Positions 1 through 11,705 are shown, counted from the stretch's first letter. The stretch is 64,000 bases of DNA from Stictocephala bisonia (GCA_035578905.1 JAQJVL010000542.1:62001-126000); one strand, 5' to 3'. Translations and numbers: made by a program. Notes: a model not told the origin generated them from the letters alone.

Positions 1-140
1 AGCTTTGCTCAGTTGAATTTTGCAAACTGAAGAGGTAGTATCCATATCTCCTAGAGGATCCTGACAATCATTTGTTGTTGCTCTACATTTTAAGTAATTA
101 ATAAGATTTTGTTTCGGAGGTCTTCTGCGTTTACCTTTAG

Positions 141-335
141 CTCCTTTGTGGAACTCGGCCTGCAGCCTCATTGAGGAGCTCGACCTGTGGCCAAGATGCT
201 CTGCTATTGGCCCCTTTGTGGAACTCAGCCTATGGCCTCGTGGGGGAAAGCTCAGCCTGCGGCCATACCAAAGCACTCTGCTAGAATCCCATTTGTCCAT
301 CTCAGCATGTCGCCTCGTGAGGAAGAGAGGAAGAT
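141..335. repeat. Degenerate 70-80 bp tandem repeat, about 2.5 units
   Basis: The phrase CTTTGTGGAACTC(G/A)GCCT starts at 143 and again at 213, and a weaker third start (TTTGTCCATCTCAGC) lies near 292. Units share a GC-rich core with AGCCT and GTGGCC/GCGGCC blocks. The segment is much richer in GC than its surroundings. Short open frames across it follow from the composition and no protein is recognised. Confidence 0.6.
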
Positions 336-1279
336 CGCCATGATTCTTAATCAATATGACCATGAATTTTGGTTTTTGGGGAGGTGGAACTCATAAACAT
401 AGTCTTTTCTAAAATCTGATGGTATATTAGTAATTTAAAAGAAGAATACCTTTAGTTTGATACCCCACTTGGGCATATTAGTTTAACAATACCGAATTTT
501 AGGGTTTTGAGCATATTTTTTACTTGGTGGGGGGAGGCAGATATCTTAACTGTTGTTTCTTCAAAAATTTAATGATGTAATGCGATTTAGGAGATAAATA
601 CCTATTGTTTGATGCCCCACTTTCTGCTAGAAGTCGATAATGGTTCCATATTGTTTTTTCTGCTAGAAGACAATAACACATATATTGTTTGGGGCGTTAG
701 CTCGGCCAAACAATGCTGATTTTATATGGATTACCCTTATTCTGCAAAATGCAAAATAAATAACTTTATATAGCTGAGTAGCAATAGTAACACACACACA
801 AACCACGGTACCTAGAAATGATGACAGAAGGCATTACGTGCATGTCCCATGACATCACATTTGCTAATTGGCAAAAAAGAACATAAAAATACTTTTCTAA
901 TTTCCGTAATTACATTTCCAGCAGATAAGTGATTAATAACTTGCTCACTATTTAGCTGAATGCTTCCATTCAATTGGTACAGTATTTAATAGAATAAACA
1001 AATCAGCTGATTTCATCCATGTGACATCACACTCTGCTGCACAGCCTCTTCGTGATACATGGGAAGTCTAGGAGCCCCTGGGGCAAAAATCAGAATGTTC
1101 CCACGGTTGAAACCGGTCCCAATCGATTTAGAGTGGTCAAAAACCCCAGTACAAATTTCAAAATTAAAAATCCTTGGAGCCAAAAAAGTTCATCCGGACA
1201 TGGCTTGTTTTAGATAATAAGATTTATATAAACCTGACTTATAGTCAAAATTTAGTAAGAAAATTCTAAGAAACTTTTT
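336..1279. other. No gene seen; contains one copy of a dispersed repeat
   Basis: AT-rich sequence without a supportable gene. Bases about 975-1064 are the reverse complement of about 61447-61539; they share a block around ATTTAATAGAATAAACAAAT and CCATGTGAC. This marks an interspersed repeat present in both orientations. Confidence 0.5.
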
Positions 1280-3683
1280 ATGTATATTGTTTTCATACTG
1301 TGCATTATAATCACCCAAAACACACAAAACTATCTTTCTTTAATGAGTGGTTTTGGTTTCACCCAATTTATTGACTCTCCAACAAGAATTACAAATGAAT
1401 CTAAATCCTGTTTGGATCATATTTTTGTAAGACATCGAGATTTATCGATATTTAATGCAGGAGTATTTGACATTGGTTTAACAGACCATTGTTTACTTGG
1501 ATTAAAAATAAATAAAAATGATTGTGTAACTCAAAATGTAAATTTGAAACAACCTAACAAATTCATTATTGATTATAATTTAGTTAAAGAGAAACTTCAA
1601 AAATCAAATATGGATCATTTTCATTTAATGGAAGATGGTAATTTTTGTTTTATTAATTTTCATGAGATGTTATGTAATATTGTAAATAGTTGTAAAAAGT
1701 TTATAGAATTAAATAATAGTAAGCTAGCTAAAGCTAAATCGATAAGCCCTTGGATAAATTCAAGCCTTTTATTGAAAATAGATCGAAGAAAACGGTTATA
1801 TAATATTTTTAAAAGGAGACCGTATGACAGAAATTTTGTAAATTTTTATCATAGTTATTGTCAAAAACTTAAAGATGAAATCAGTAAAGTGAAAAATTCA
1901 TACTACTCTAATCAAATTTCAAATTGCCAAGGTGATACGAAACTTCAGTGGAAAATTATAAATAATTTAACCGAAAAATCTGCAGAGAAAAGAGTTGAAC
2001 GTGTTGAACTAAACAATGGTACAGTCATTACGGAACCTTATATCGTTGTGGAGGAAGTAAACAAACATCTTATCGCAGTACAGTCAGGTCAGGACAGCGG
2101 TGTTCCGAACTTAGATCCACTCAATCTGCGCAACAGAAACACGTCACTCCTTATATTCCCCACAGACAATGCAGAAGTTTTAAAAACAATAAAAAGTTTA
2201 AAAAACAAGAAATCTTTTGGTATTGATGGTTTAAGTACAGCTCTCATAAAACATATTGCAGAAGTAATATCACTCCATCTTGACACACATAATTAATTTG
2301 AGTTTTATTTCAGGCGTTCTTCCCGACACATTAAAGACCAGCGTGGTAGTTCCTATATTTAAAAAGGGGTTCAATTCGATTAAATTAGACAATTTAAGAC
2401 CTATCAGCTTGTTAACAGTTTTTTCTAAAATATTTGAAAGGTTAATGAATGTAAGACTTACTGCATATTTGAATAACATAGGTTTTTTCAATGGCAATCA
2501 GTACGGTTTCAGAAGAGGAAAACCTACCGAAGATGCGCTTCTAAATATTTCCAATATGATTTACGAAAGTTTAAATTCAGGGAATAAATCAACAGGACTG
2601 TTTATTGACTTTAAATCCGCCTTCGATTTAGTAAACCACAAGATTTTGCTACACAAGATGGAGTTGTTAGGAGTGAAAGGACCTGCTCTCAGCTGGTTTC
2701 GCAGTTTCATCTTGGGCCGTGAACAGCGGATGCGGATTGGCGAGTCTTTGGGCGGACCGCTCCCAGTCAGGGCTGGTGTGCCTCAGGGCTCCGTCATATC
2801 TGCCACTCTGTTTTTGATATTCATAAACGATCTCTTAGAAATGAGCCTAAATGGCGTGCCAAATGCGTGTGCTGATGACGTAGCATTGTTTTACTCTCAC
2901 AAAAATATAATGACTTTGTCCAATTACATACAAGAGGATTTGCAAACTCTAAGAAGGTGGTGTCATTTAAATAAAATGCAATTAAATGTCCAAAAAACTC
3001 AATATGTCAATTTTGATTTCAAAGACTTTAATTTTGAAAAAGAAATGAAATATCACATTTTAAATTTTAATGAAATTAACTGCAACTGTGAAACGATCAG
3101 TAAAGTCTCACACTTCAAATATCTTGGGGTAATTTTGGACAGTAAACTTACTTGGGGTAAACACATAACAACTCTACAAACTAAACTTAAATCTTCAATT
3201 AGGAAATTTTATTTTTGTTCCAAAGATTTATTAAGAAGTTTATATTTTGCATTAATTGACTCCAGATTACAATATGGATTAGTATGCTGGGGCGGGACAT
3301 TTAAATACCTAATTGAAAAGATAAGAGTTACTCAAAACTACTTTTTAAGAATAATTTTAATAAAAAATAGAAGGGATAGCTCCTTCCCTATATTTTATGA
3401 GTTAAGAATTTTGCCCCTGCAGCATCTTTTTGTGTTCAAAGTTTTAAGGCTGTTTTATTCAAGATGTGGTAACCACGGAACAATTGATTTGATATACGCT
3501 ACAAGAAATATTTACCGTAGAATTTTCAGAATACCTAAAGTTAACAAATCAATTTTTAAACACTCTTTTTGCTATCTCGGACCACATATGTTTAATAAGT
3601 TGCCTTTGGAAATAAAAAGTCTAAGCAATATTAGGAATTTTTGTAGCAGATTAAAAATATGGTTGCTTACTCAACAGAAATAG
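1280..3683 (+). pseudogene. LINE ORF2 remnant: endonuclease C-terminus plus reverse transcriptase
   Basis: The protein would nick target DNA and copy element RNA into DNA at the nick. The first frame (1280-2296) holds the end of an apurinic-like endonuclease (SCLDHIFVRH, then TDHCLLGLKI) and a linker. The second frame (2280-3683) holds the reverse transcriptase: FIDFKSAFD at about residue 108, PQGSVISATLF at 168 and the catalytic box ACADD at 196-200, where most LINEs have F/YADD. A single-base frame change near 2275-2290 separates the two frames; otherwise both read cleanly over more than 2.3 kb. The C-terminus (…RLKIWLLTQQK) matches the family end at 15600. The intact length and single lesion make this one of the younger LINE copies here. 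Confidence 0.85.
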
Positions 3684-4063
3684 ATTTTTTAAATTGTAGT
3701 CTCCCTGGTCTATATGTACAGTTAGTAAATAAGAAAATATTTTTCCTTCTCTCAATTATGTAGTATTTCTAAAAAATGTATCCTTAGTAAATGTTTTAAT
3801 GAATTGATTTATTTGTATATGTATTGTGCAGTGGAAATTAGTCAGCTGTGTCTGACAGACGTCACAGAGAGCCGGCTCAGGTGTATTATAATTTTGAACT
3901 ATGGACTTTAGCTAATAAAATGTTTTGTATTTTCGTTATCACCGGCCACACTACTTGAATCAGTGATCGGGTAATTCCCAAGTACTGTGTAACCTTGTAA
4001 TATTTCTAGATATTGTTTGGTGGAATAAATCATTTATTCATTTATTTATTCATTTTCATATTT
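1280..4063 (+). mobile_element. 5'-truncated non-LTR retrotransposon (LINE), CR1/L2/Daphne-like
   Basis: This is an ORF2 remnant followed by a 3' untranslated region of about 380 bp. It ends in a short run of ATTTATTC-type repeats at about 4024-4055, just after AATAAA. A simple-repeat 3' end instead of a long poly(A) tail is typical of CR1/L2-like LINEs. The 5' end, with the first half of the endonuclease, is missing, as is usual for incomplete target-primed insertion. The C-terminal region and the 3' end closely resemble the fragment at 15285-15985, so both belong to one family. Clade assignment is tentative. Confidence 0.8.
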
Positions 4064-4094
4064 TATAACATACAGAGGTTGCCAGTCCTCATTT

Positions 4095-4561
4095 TCAAAT
4101 TTTTTGTAAAATTGAATTATTACCTTGAGGAAATTTTCTAACAAACGAATTACTAATAGAACAATTTTCTTGACAATACACTGTAATTAATTGAGTGGTA
4201 TGGTCAGAGAGACAATGTTCAAGAATGACAGTGTCTTCAATAGAAAAGCTGGTGAAAATATAGTCTATACAAGTTTTGAAATTTTGCATGGTACTTGTTA
4301 GTTCATTAAAACTTGAACATGACTATAGGCATTCATGATATCAATGAGCCTTTTTGAATCATTGGTTTTGATTAAAGTATTAACATTGAAATTCCTTCTC
4401 AGGACTATATTTTTGGAGGATAATCTTATTTTGCTTAACAACAGCTCCAATTGTGTGCAAAATGTATCAAAATTATTTTGGTCTGGAACTCTGTAATACA
4501 CATAACTATGAAATTTGAATTGGAAAATGTTAATGCAGAATGTGAACTTGAGCTTAGACAC
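4095..4561 (-). pseudogene. LINE endonuclease fragment
   Basis: Two minus-strand frames (4298-4561, then 4095-4289) read as the second half of an apurinic-like LINE endonuclease: YYRVPDQNNFDTF, then RRNFNVN, then CIDYIFTSF and LSDHTTQLITV. The usual GDFN motif with a catalytic Asp reads RNFN, so that residue is lost. The order matches the endonuclease at 38839-39222, which has IYRVPNNNLDT and SIDFICTN. No reverse transcriptase follows, so this is a scrap of an element. Confidence 0.7.
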
Positions 4562-4599
4562 AGATATGCAAGCAGGGATGAAACAACATCAACAATGCG

Positions 4600-4806
4600 A
4601 AAACCTACACTCAAGATTGGTGAGAATTACGATTACGAAAAATAAGAGCCTATACAAACAAGTATGGTCTCGACTGGACTCGAGAAGTATTTACCGTTTC
4701 TCAAGTTAATAATACAAATCCAGTTACATATAACATCAAAGATTCTGAAGGAGAACATATTATCGGAACGTTTTATCAAAAAGAGCTCCAAAAGTCAGTA
4801 TTTTAA
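4600..4806 (+). pseudogene. Polinton/Maverick-type integrase C-terminal domain
   Basis: From about 4642 the frame reads through RAYTNKYG, DWTREVFTVSQV, NPVTYNIKDSEGE and GTFYQKELQK, and stops at 4804-4806. This layout (W…E.F.V…NPV.Y.L.D..GE.I.G.FYE.ELQ) is characteristic of the SH3/chromo-like tail of integrases in Polintons and related adintovirus-like elements, known in worms as F54H12.3-type proteins. The catalytic core is absent and the start is broken by a frame change near 4620-4640. It converges on the capsid-like fragment, whose stop is only 48 bp away. Confidence 0.55.
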
Positions 4807-4854
4807 AAAATGAACAAAAAATAATATATTTTTGTTTTTAAAATTTTCTAGGTG

Positions 4855-5460
4855 TTAGACCAAGCAAAAGTTGATTGTATCTCGAGTGATGTCATACGTG
4901 AAGTTTGTTTCTGTAAAAACAACATAAGTTGTGGTTTCACTGTTTGCTGCTGGAGGTGCGACTAGATTTATAAAGTTTTAACTCAACTTGTATATCACTT
5001 CTGGATCTGTCTGTTGACTGTGGATGTAGATGAGTATCTATGACCATGATTGGGAAGTTGCTTTGGAAATTCTCAGGAGTTAACATAACATCTGAGTCTC
5101 CAAAGTTTTCCATTCGAAAACGCACACACTGTTCATAAAGAAGTCGCCACTATGAATCTGACATTCAAGTTTTGCAATCCTTGAAGATAGCGATCACCGT
5201 TTATTTTAACGGTTACGTTCTTTATGGTACAACTGTTGAAAACAGAAGGGTTTGAATTGTTATCATTGGAGCGATTAGTTTGCAAACCAATTATGAAAAA
5301 ACGTGGATCATACACATTCCATAAACGTTGGTGATGTCAAAGTTGAATGAAGATCCAAACACGCCCTTCTTCTCATTACATTGGCAGTATCTAAATGATA
5401 GCCTGTCTTTGTCATTCAATCCTTTCAAACCTGTAATAAGTTTTATGCAACTAGTAGATG
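4855..5460 (-). pseudogene. Capsid-like fragment of a Polinton/adintovirus-type element
   Basis: Minus-strand frames 5133-5315 and 4937-5125, plus short extensions on both sides, appear to form one broken protein. Recognisable blocks are RFFIIGLQTNR, a short region with NVTVKINGDRY, then FPIMVIDTH. After a further frame change a tail ends at a stop at 4855-4857. From memory of the family, this block order resembles the C-terminal half of capsid-like proteins encoded by Polinton-related insertions common in arthropod genomes. At least two frameshifts are present, so the copy is dead. Its end-to-end arrangement with an integrase tail supports the call. No other viral gene was seen. Confidence 0.4.
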
Positions 5461-5474
5461 AGTACTAATAGCAT

Positions 5475-5578
5475 TCTACAAGTACAATGAAAAAGAAACA
5501 AATCTCATTCCTTGGACACTTAATCAGGACACCTAAGGAAAGATTAAGCAAAGTGGTAGGGCGGCAAAATAAAATCCT
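5475..5578 (+). mobile_element. LINE 3' coding fragment (family L-C), partial
   Basis: A short copy of the segment found complete at 56040-56930. It reads as KKKQISFLGHLIRTP plus a following RLSK-like stretch, typical of the C-terminal tail of some endonuclease-reverse transcriptase LINEs. It abuts the intron block that contains exon C3. Confidence 0.6.
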
Positions 5579-5589
5579 TCAATGGTTGG

Positions 5590-5875
5590 ATGGCGTATAC
5601 TAATTTTTGTATAGATTCATATTTCCTCTAAAAAAATAAATTACTTACCTGTGATCCAATTGATTCAAGCTCAGCTCGTTCTGAAAGTTCCACCTGAAAA
5701 GTTTATTGATAAATTAATATATTTACAAAATATTTTATATAAAGAAGAGGCCATTCTTATTAGATAGAGATTGATCAGCAATGTAAAGTATTAAAAAGAA
5801 AAATCTTTAACTTGTCTCAAGTAAATTAAGGAAGATGATTATGGGATATATTTTGACAAAAACGAAAATAAATTT
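5590..5875. repeat. Intron-exon block C, copy 3
   Basis: About 285 bp that match 8335-8660 and 51120-51284 continued at 55623-55800. The block holds a 45-nt exon and its flanking intron sequence. It is bounded on both sides by pieces of the same LINE, which suggests that LINE and exon block were duplicated as one unit. Confidence 0.7.
5649..5693 (-). CDS. Microexon C3 (45 nt) of the phase-2 microexon gene
   Basis: On the minus strand the exon follows an acceptor reading AATAAACTTTTCAG and is closed by the donor GTAAGT. With phase-2 junctions it reads WNFQNELSLNQLDH. This aligns with C1 (WEFYNELGMMVLNRKDY) through N-E-L, L-N and D, and lacks 9 nt relative to C1 and C2. The phase-0 frame is also open (VELSERAELESIGSQ), but the substitution pattern among C copies favours phase 2. 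It is the most downstream exon found. No start or stop codon of the gene was located and function is unknown. Confidence 0.55.
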
Positions 5876-6118
5876 AGACTTTAGACTAGCTTTCAACGAA
5901 ACAGTTTACAAGGAGATAGAACCTATCACGAGTACAATGAAAAAAAAAAAAAAATCTCATTCCTTGGACACTTAATCAGGACACCTGAGAAGATATTAAT
6001 TAAAAATATCATAGGACAGCTATGAAACAATAAAACAAATAAAAAATGGATTGTGGAGTTAACTGAAGGAAGACATAAGAGAGGAAGATATTGGAGAAAT
6101 AGAACACCAGCAAACTTA
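5876..6118 (+). mobile_element. LINE 3' coding fragment (family L-C), partial
   Basis: It matches about 56280-56480: ACAAGGAGATAGAACC, then a long A run, then CTCATTCCTTGGACAC. The encoded phrase is FLGHLIRTPE with many breaks. It sits directly after exon block C3 and is interrupted on the right by the GA tract and Penelope-like insertion. Confidence 0.6.
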
Positions 6119-6227
6119 CCTTAGAAGACAAGTTCACTAACACCAGAGAAGTAGTAACATAAAAAAAAATAATAAAATAAACACATAATCACACAAACTT
6201 TCAATGCCACTGGCACTTTTTTCAGGT

Positions 6228-6361
<134 letters not shown>

Positions 6362-6689
6362 ACATGGCTTCCACTATTGCTGGGTAGGTGGCTGTGGTGG
6401 GGGTTGGACATCCATAGAGCAACACTCGGGTATTGTTTCAGTTTTTATCATCCAGTATATATAAAGTTTGCTGAAGGGGAAGGGGTTGAGGCGAAGTGGT
6501 CTATCTTATGTTCAGATTAGGTGGGTTACAGGATTTTGTTATGCATTGGTGTGCTCATTCCATCCCTCGGAATTAGGAACTATTGGCATGGAAAGGAAGG
6601 GATCTGATTACTTTAGTGATGTAACTCTAATCAAAATTTTGGTTATGGAGAAGAGTATGGGCAGAGGGAGGTTTTTCAGGATTTTGGAC

Positions 6690-7815
6690 TTTGCAATCAA
6701 CACCAAACCTAGCACTTCCTTCCTAGTTCAGTTGACTAAATTCATCCTTGAATAAAACCACTTCCAAAGTTCTGGCATCAACTACTTCCAGATCAAGGAT
6801 ACTGCTATGGGTACCCGCATGGCCCCTTCCTATGCCAACCTATTCATGGGGAAATTGGAAAAGACTTTCCTTCAAAAAAAGCCCGTCCAACACCTCTGCT
6901 GGCTCCGTTTCATCGATGATATTTTCATGATCTGGCTGACTATGAAACCAATCTTGAAACCTTTATTCAAAGCCTACAACACTTTTCATCCCTGAATTTC
7001 ACCTGGCAATCCTCTTCTGAACGCATAGTCTTCCTTGAAGTTGAAATTGGATTGGAGGATGGTGTCCTTCAAACTGATATTCACATCAAACCTACCAATA
7101 AACCAAAATAACTTCACTATACCAGCTATCACCCCAACAACACTAAACGCTCCCTTCCATATAGCCCAGCCACTCATGCCAAACATATCATTACCTCTCC
7201 CAGAAACCTAAATAAATACAATAACCAACTTGTCAGTGCATTCCAAAAGAGAGGTTACCTTACCAATCTTATTAAAAACCAAATCCGTTTAGCCCAGTCC
7301 CAAAACTAACCCCAATCCAGAAGTAGTTCCCGATTCTTACCCCTTGTCACTAATTATCACCATGGCCTACAGAAACTCAACCAAATCCTGAAAGATGGCG
7401 TCAACATCTTAAAAGCTTCCCCTCATACCGAAGATCTCCTTGAAAAACCCCCTACTGTGACTTTCAGGCAAAACTAAAACCTCCGCTAAATCTTGGTCCA
7501 TCCTAAGTTACCTGATCCCAACATCCTGACCTGTCCTAGAGACCAGCAACCACCCGGTTCTAATCCTTGTAACAAGAAATCTTGCAGAACATGCCCTATT
7601 CATCTCCCAGCCACATCTTTTACCAGCTCCACTACCTCCTTAACCTACAATATACCAGGAAACCACTCCTATGATTCCACCAATCTAATTTATCAACTCC
7701 AGTGCCAGCACTGTCTTCCCAAATATAACGGCCTTGCCAGTGAAACCCTTTGAAACGCATGAATGGTCATAGACATGATTGCAAAGTCCAATATTTTGAA
7801 AAACCTGTCTCTGCC
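6690..7815 (+). mobile_element. Penelope-like element (PLE) remnant: RT plus GIY-YIG linker
   Basis: A decayed PLE coding region. Reverse transcriptase starts near 6708 (FLVQLTKFILE, an in-frame TAA at 6753, then INYFQIKDTAMGTRMAPSYA). It continues through FIDDIF, a box such as RIVFLEVEIGLEDGVLQTDI and a KPTNKP block. A cysteine-rich linker follows (PCNKKSCRTCP), then a degenerate GIY-YIG nuclease (LIYQLQC, YNGLASETL, RMNGH). The overall order RT - CCHH-like linker - GIY-YIG is diagnostic of PLEs. Several stops and shifts make it non-functional. It splits the LINE pieces around exons C3 and C2. Confidence 0.85.
6708..7800 (+). pseudogene. PLE reverse transcriptase/GIY-YIG polyprotein, broken
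   Basis: The protein would prime and copy element RNA and cut target DNA with its GIY-YIG domain. The RT catalytic box reads FIDDIF at about 6909-6926, with both Asp kept. Upstream, GTRMAPSYANLFMGKLE is the strongly conserved PLE RT motif. Breaks include a TAA at 6753, a stop after KPTNKPK near 7110 and stops near 7300 and 7475. The nuclease has YNG where YIG is expected. The N-terminal part of the RT is missing. Confidence 0.8.
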
Positions 7816-8012
<197 letters not shown>

Positions 8013-8089
8013 AAATCTCCTCCCATTAATAAAAAAAATTTATAGTTTTTATTAATTGTTATATTCTTTTTGCTAGACAAATACTAATA

Positions 8090-8330
8090 ACTAAAAAGTA
8101 ATACCATTACAATAGACAAAACTACTCAGGATAAAAAGAAGAATAATTAGAACGTGCAATAACAAGAACTATCAAGAGAATGGACACTGAGACAAACAAG
8201 ACAATTTACAAGGAGATAGGACCTGTCACGAGTACAATGAAAAAAAAAAACTAATCTCATTCCTTGGACACTTAATCAAGACACCTGAGGAAAGATTAAG
8301 CAAAGTGTTAGGGCGGCAAAATAAAATCCC
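8090..8330 (+). mobile_element. LINE 3' coding fragment (family L-C), partial
   Basis: It corresponds to about 56170-56400 with high similarity, including TAATACCATTACAATAGACA and the GHLIRTPEERLSK-coding stretch. It ends exactly where exon block C2 begins, as at 5578. Confidence 0.65.
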
Positions 8331-8334
8331 TCAA

Positions 8335-8660
8335 TGGTTGGATGGCTTATACTAATTTTTTTATACATACATATTTCCTCTATAATAATAAATTACTCAC
8401 CTGTGATCCAATCGATTCAAGAGGTTCATGCACAGCTCGTTCTAAAAGTTGCACCTGAAAAGTTGATTGATAAATTAATATATTTACAAAATATTTTTTA
8501 TAAAGAAGAAGCCATTCTTATTAGATAGAGAAAGGAGAAAGTAGAGATTGATCAACAATATAAAGTATTAAAAAGGAAAATCTTTATCTTGTCTCAAGTA
8601 AATTAAGGAAGATGATTGTGGGATATATATGACCAAGGACGAAAATAAATTTAGACTTTA
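8335..8660. repeat. Intron-exon block C, copy 2
   Basis: It matches 5590-5875 and 51120-51284/55623-55800 across exon and introns, and is likewise flanked by LINE family L-C pieces. It contains exon C2. Confidence 0.7.
8401..8454 (-). CDS. Microexon C2 (54 nt), probably defective in the favoured frame
   Basis: The minus-strand acceptor AATCAACTTTTCAG and donor GTGAGT are intact. In the phase-2 frame the exon aligns with C1 and C3 (NEL, then LNR.DH) but has TAG where C3 has CAG and C1 has TAC. It is therefore either a dead exon or a skipped one. The phase-0 frame is open (VQLLERAVHEPLESIGSQ). Against C1 there are 18 differences in 54 positions, distributed 6:3:9 over codon positions 1:2:3 of the phase-2 frame, the pattern expected of a coding sequence in that frame. 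Confidence 0.5.
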
Positions 8661-8661
8661 G

Positions 8662-9300
8662 ACTAGCTTCCAACGAAACAGTTTACAAGGAGATAGAAGC
8701 TGTAACGAGTCCAATGAAAAATAAACAAATCTCATTCCTTGGACACTTAATCAGGACACCTGAGGAGATATTAAGTAAAAAGATCATAGGACAGCTATGA
8801 AACAGTAAAACAAATAAACGATGGATTGTGGAATTAACTGAAGGAAGACATGAGAGAATTGTAAACTTTATTTAAAGTCTTTAAAAAATGGACAAACAAT
8901 TTTTTTTCAAGGTTTTACAAGAAGAACAGGCTACAAACAAAGATAAATAGACAAAGGATAGGAAGAGTGATTCCAGATAAAGAATGAAAGTTACGATCCG
9001 AACACATGAAGAAATACTGGGCTGAGAGAAGATAATGGAACAAAAGAAGAAGATGAGTAAAGTGGTTCAATGAAGGCCATAAAAAAACTGATCGCTATTT
9101 GAAAATATATAACATACAAAATAATGTAACATAGTATACCAAATGTTAAAGCCAAAAGACATAAACAAAAAATTTATATCGAAAAAATACTTTATAGACA
9201 TCATAAGGGGGAAAAAACAAAAACAGACTATCAATATAAATAGAAACCTACACTAATTTTGGAGTGTATTGGTCAAACATAGGTAATTTGGAAGATTAAT
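8662..9300 (+). mobile_element. LINE 3' end (family L-C) with 3' untranslated region
   Basis: Parallel to about 56290-56920: the C-terminal tail (FLGHLIRTPEE) and the degenerate ERMKEYW-type ending lie near 9000. A shared 3' untranslated segment has ACATACAAAATAATGTAACA and, near 9205, CATCATAAGGGG. Numerous stops are present. Confidence 0.7.
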
Positions 9301-11108
9301 TAATTAATATTAATCAATTGCTTAGGACAATCACTCAATTTCAATGAATTTAGAAAAAAGATAAACATTTACTCAGTCGTAAATAGAGGTGTGTGATGCA
9401 GTAAATTTTGTTCCATTCAATGCAGCGATGCAATTTAAAGAATTTTGATTCAATGCAACTCAATTTGATACGCACATAAAGAATTTATGGGTTTTATAAG
9501 TTTTAGAAGTGGCTAAGTAATAATAATAATAATAATACCTTTTGTTATAGATCCGTATCTTGCTAGTACAAAGAAAGATAATTTAAAACATACATTTTTG
9601 TATCACATAAATGTTAGCTAGTTTTTGTTATATGTATGCAACAAAAACATAAAAATTAACTTTATATCAAAGTAACAAGGGCAATTAAAAATAATACAAG
9701 TAATGTAAGATGAAGGCATTCACAGAATGCAATAGGCCTGAAGCACAATAAATCATAATTATTTTGAAATACAATTTTAGGGCTTAATAAATTTGTTTAG
9801 CACTAAGCATGCTTATATAATTAAATAATTAAGGACAAATACAGGAAAAAATGCTAATAAAGAAAGTTGATGGCTCTGTATTAAATTCGTTAAATTTAAA
9901 TGCCAATAGTTATACTTTGCTGTTGAGAGAGAGTAACTGGTCAAAATTATAAAAATTTAATTTGTTACAGTTAAAATAATATATTTCACAGGCAAAAGGA
10001 AGAATGTATAAAATAATGGAAAACAACTCTATTATTGTTATTCACTATCGTAGTTAGAAAATTATGACAGCCATATAACTGATGACTTTTTAACTTATGA
10101 TGAGTTGACTGAAATAAACATTAATGCAAATTCACATAAACATAGATAAATAAAGTGTACTATATCACAGAATTTGTTTAGAAGCAATTTTTACACATAT
10201 TTTGATTTATGTGTAAAAATCCATTATTGTTTAGTTAATTATTAAAATTAATAAAACATTATCAACAAATGGAATAAAATGTAATTTGCTGAATTCATTA
10301 TTTTAGAAATTTTATATTAATTCTTATTTAAAATATTTTCCAATAAAAAGGTTGAAAATATAAGTTAATATAGTTGTTTTTTATAATTAAAGTTTAATTA
10401 TACTTTTTTTAAATACAAATAATCTTCAGTAAAGTATTTTAGAACACAGTGCCAACGGACTAACTGAATCGAAATCGATGAACGTGAATTATTGTTGTAA
10501 ATGCAACAAGTTTGAATTTATAAAAGGAAACAAGATAATACTGTGCTTTGATTGGCAAATGATTTGTTAAAAGGATGGATAGGCCAGGTATCCTATCAGA
10601 CAGGAAGTGATGACAAAATACACTATAATGAATGGACTGATGTTATCTTCAACATTCAACTGTTATCAGCAATATTCGGACTGTTACTAGCAATATTCAA
10701 AGACGTTGAAGATATAATTTATTTCACTATTCCAATTATCTAAGCAACAATTCGTATCATTTTTTTTATCATATACGGAAACCAAAATAATTGCCAACTA
10801 ACTGAAATAAATAGACTGTCTCTATGAGCATGTTCTACTGATTCGTGGTACGCTGCACGCACATAAATTACGATACCAATACACATTGCTTGACGGACTT
10901 TTATCATGTTCATATTAGTATGAGTTATCTCTTGGTCAAATTCGTTATCGCGATATAATCAGGTTTATATCTGAACGCACTCATCCCTGTCTAATTGGAA
11001 TGAAAACAAACTCAAGTAATAATCATTTTATTTCGATATCTTACCTCATGTACGGTACTGCCTTGCGTGCACATCAGGTTCGGGCAAGTGAAGCTTAGTG
11101 ACCAAGCT
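9301..11108. other. AT-rich intergenic or intronic DNA; no gene seen
   Basis: About 1.8 kb, strongly AT-rich, with a short (TAA)n run near 9509-9536. An open frame at 10552-10743 has no recognisable motif and no supporting signal. Given the exons on either side, this is probably intron of the minus-strand microexon gene. Confidence 0.5.
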
Positions 11109-11354
11109 TTAAACACTATATCCCTCTTTGGATTGTTGGCAGGCTACGTACTGATTAACAAAGTTAGAAGGAGTTGGTTTGCCAAAACGTTTATAAAAAT
11201 TACTGCAACTCCTGCAGAAATTTGACCCACTTTTGATGTCCGCGGATATACAGAGTAAAAATACTGTGAAGGGTTGATCGGAGTGTTTACCAATAATACC
11301 TGACATGTTGACCTTCGTGACTTGTATATTACCCATTTTTTCATAATCAGGTGT

Positions 11355-11705
11355 TCATCTTGAGTCAGGCAAGAGAGTTTCTGATGATGTGACCGAAGCC
11401 ATATCAGCTTCTTTTTTTGGTAGGGAGCTTGAAGAAATATTCAGCCAGCTGTAGATGCTCTCACATACTATCAGTTTTCCTTCTTGGTTCAAATGAAGAC
11501 CATTTCTTTTATAGTGCTTCTTGTGATTTAAGATATGATTAAATACTAAGAGCTTAATATATAATTCTATAGATAATGCTAGCAGCCAAGAGTTACAATG
11601 TTCAATATCAAAGAACTTCTTTCTCTTATATGGTTGCTGGTATAGGTACGACAGTTCAGTTAAAACAATTTTTACCTTAAGGATCTTTGTAAGGGTTTCA
11701 GTCAT
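11355..11705 (-). pseudogene. Possible LINE ORF1 fragment, SGNH-esterase-like end
   Basis: A minus-strand frame of 116 codons contains GLHLNQEGKLIVCESIYSWL. This resembles the D..HLN..GK block near the C-terminus of SGNH hydrolase domains found in ORF1 of some CR1-like LINEs. Upstream residues (KVKIVLTELSYLY…FDIEHCN) are compatible. The catalytic Ser block is not visible. A shorter frame at 11109-11344 continues on the same strand but is unrecognised. The assignment rests on one motif. Confidence 0.35.

Noticed and set aside
10552..10743. 63-codon open frame with hydrophobic stretch
   Set aside because: No motif, no splice or promoter support, AT-rich setting; consistent with chance.
11046..11107. 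Possible minus-strand 62-nt exon with GTAAG donor and AAAG acceptor
   Set aside because: Length is not a multiple of three, there is no paralogue, and the acceptor tract is weak.
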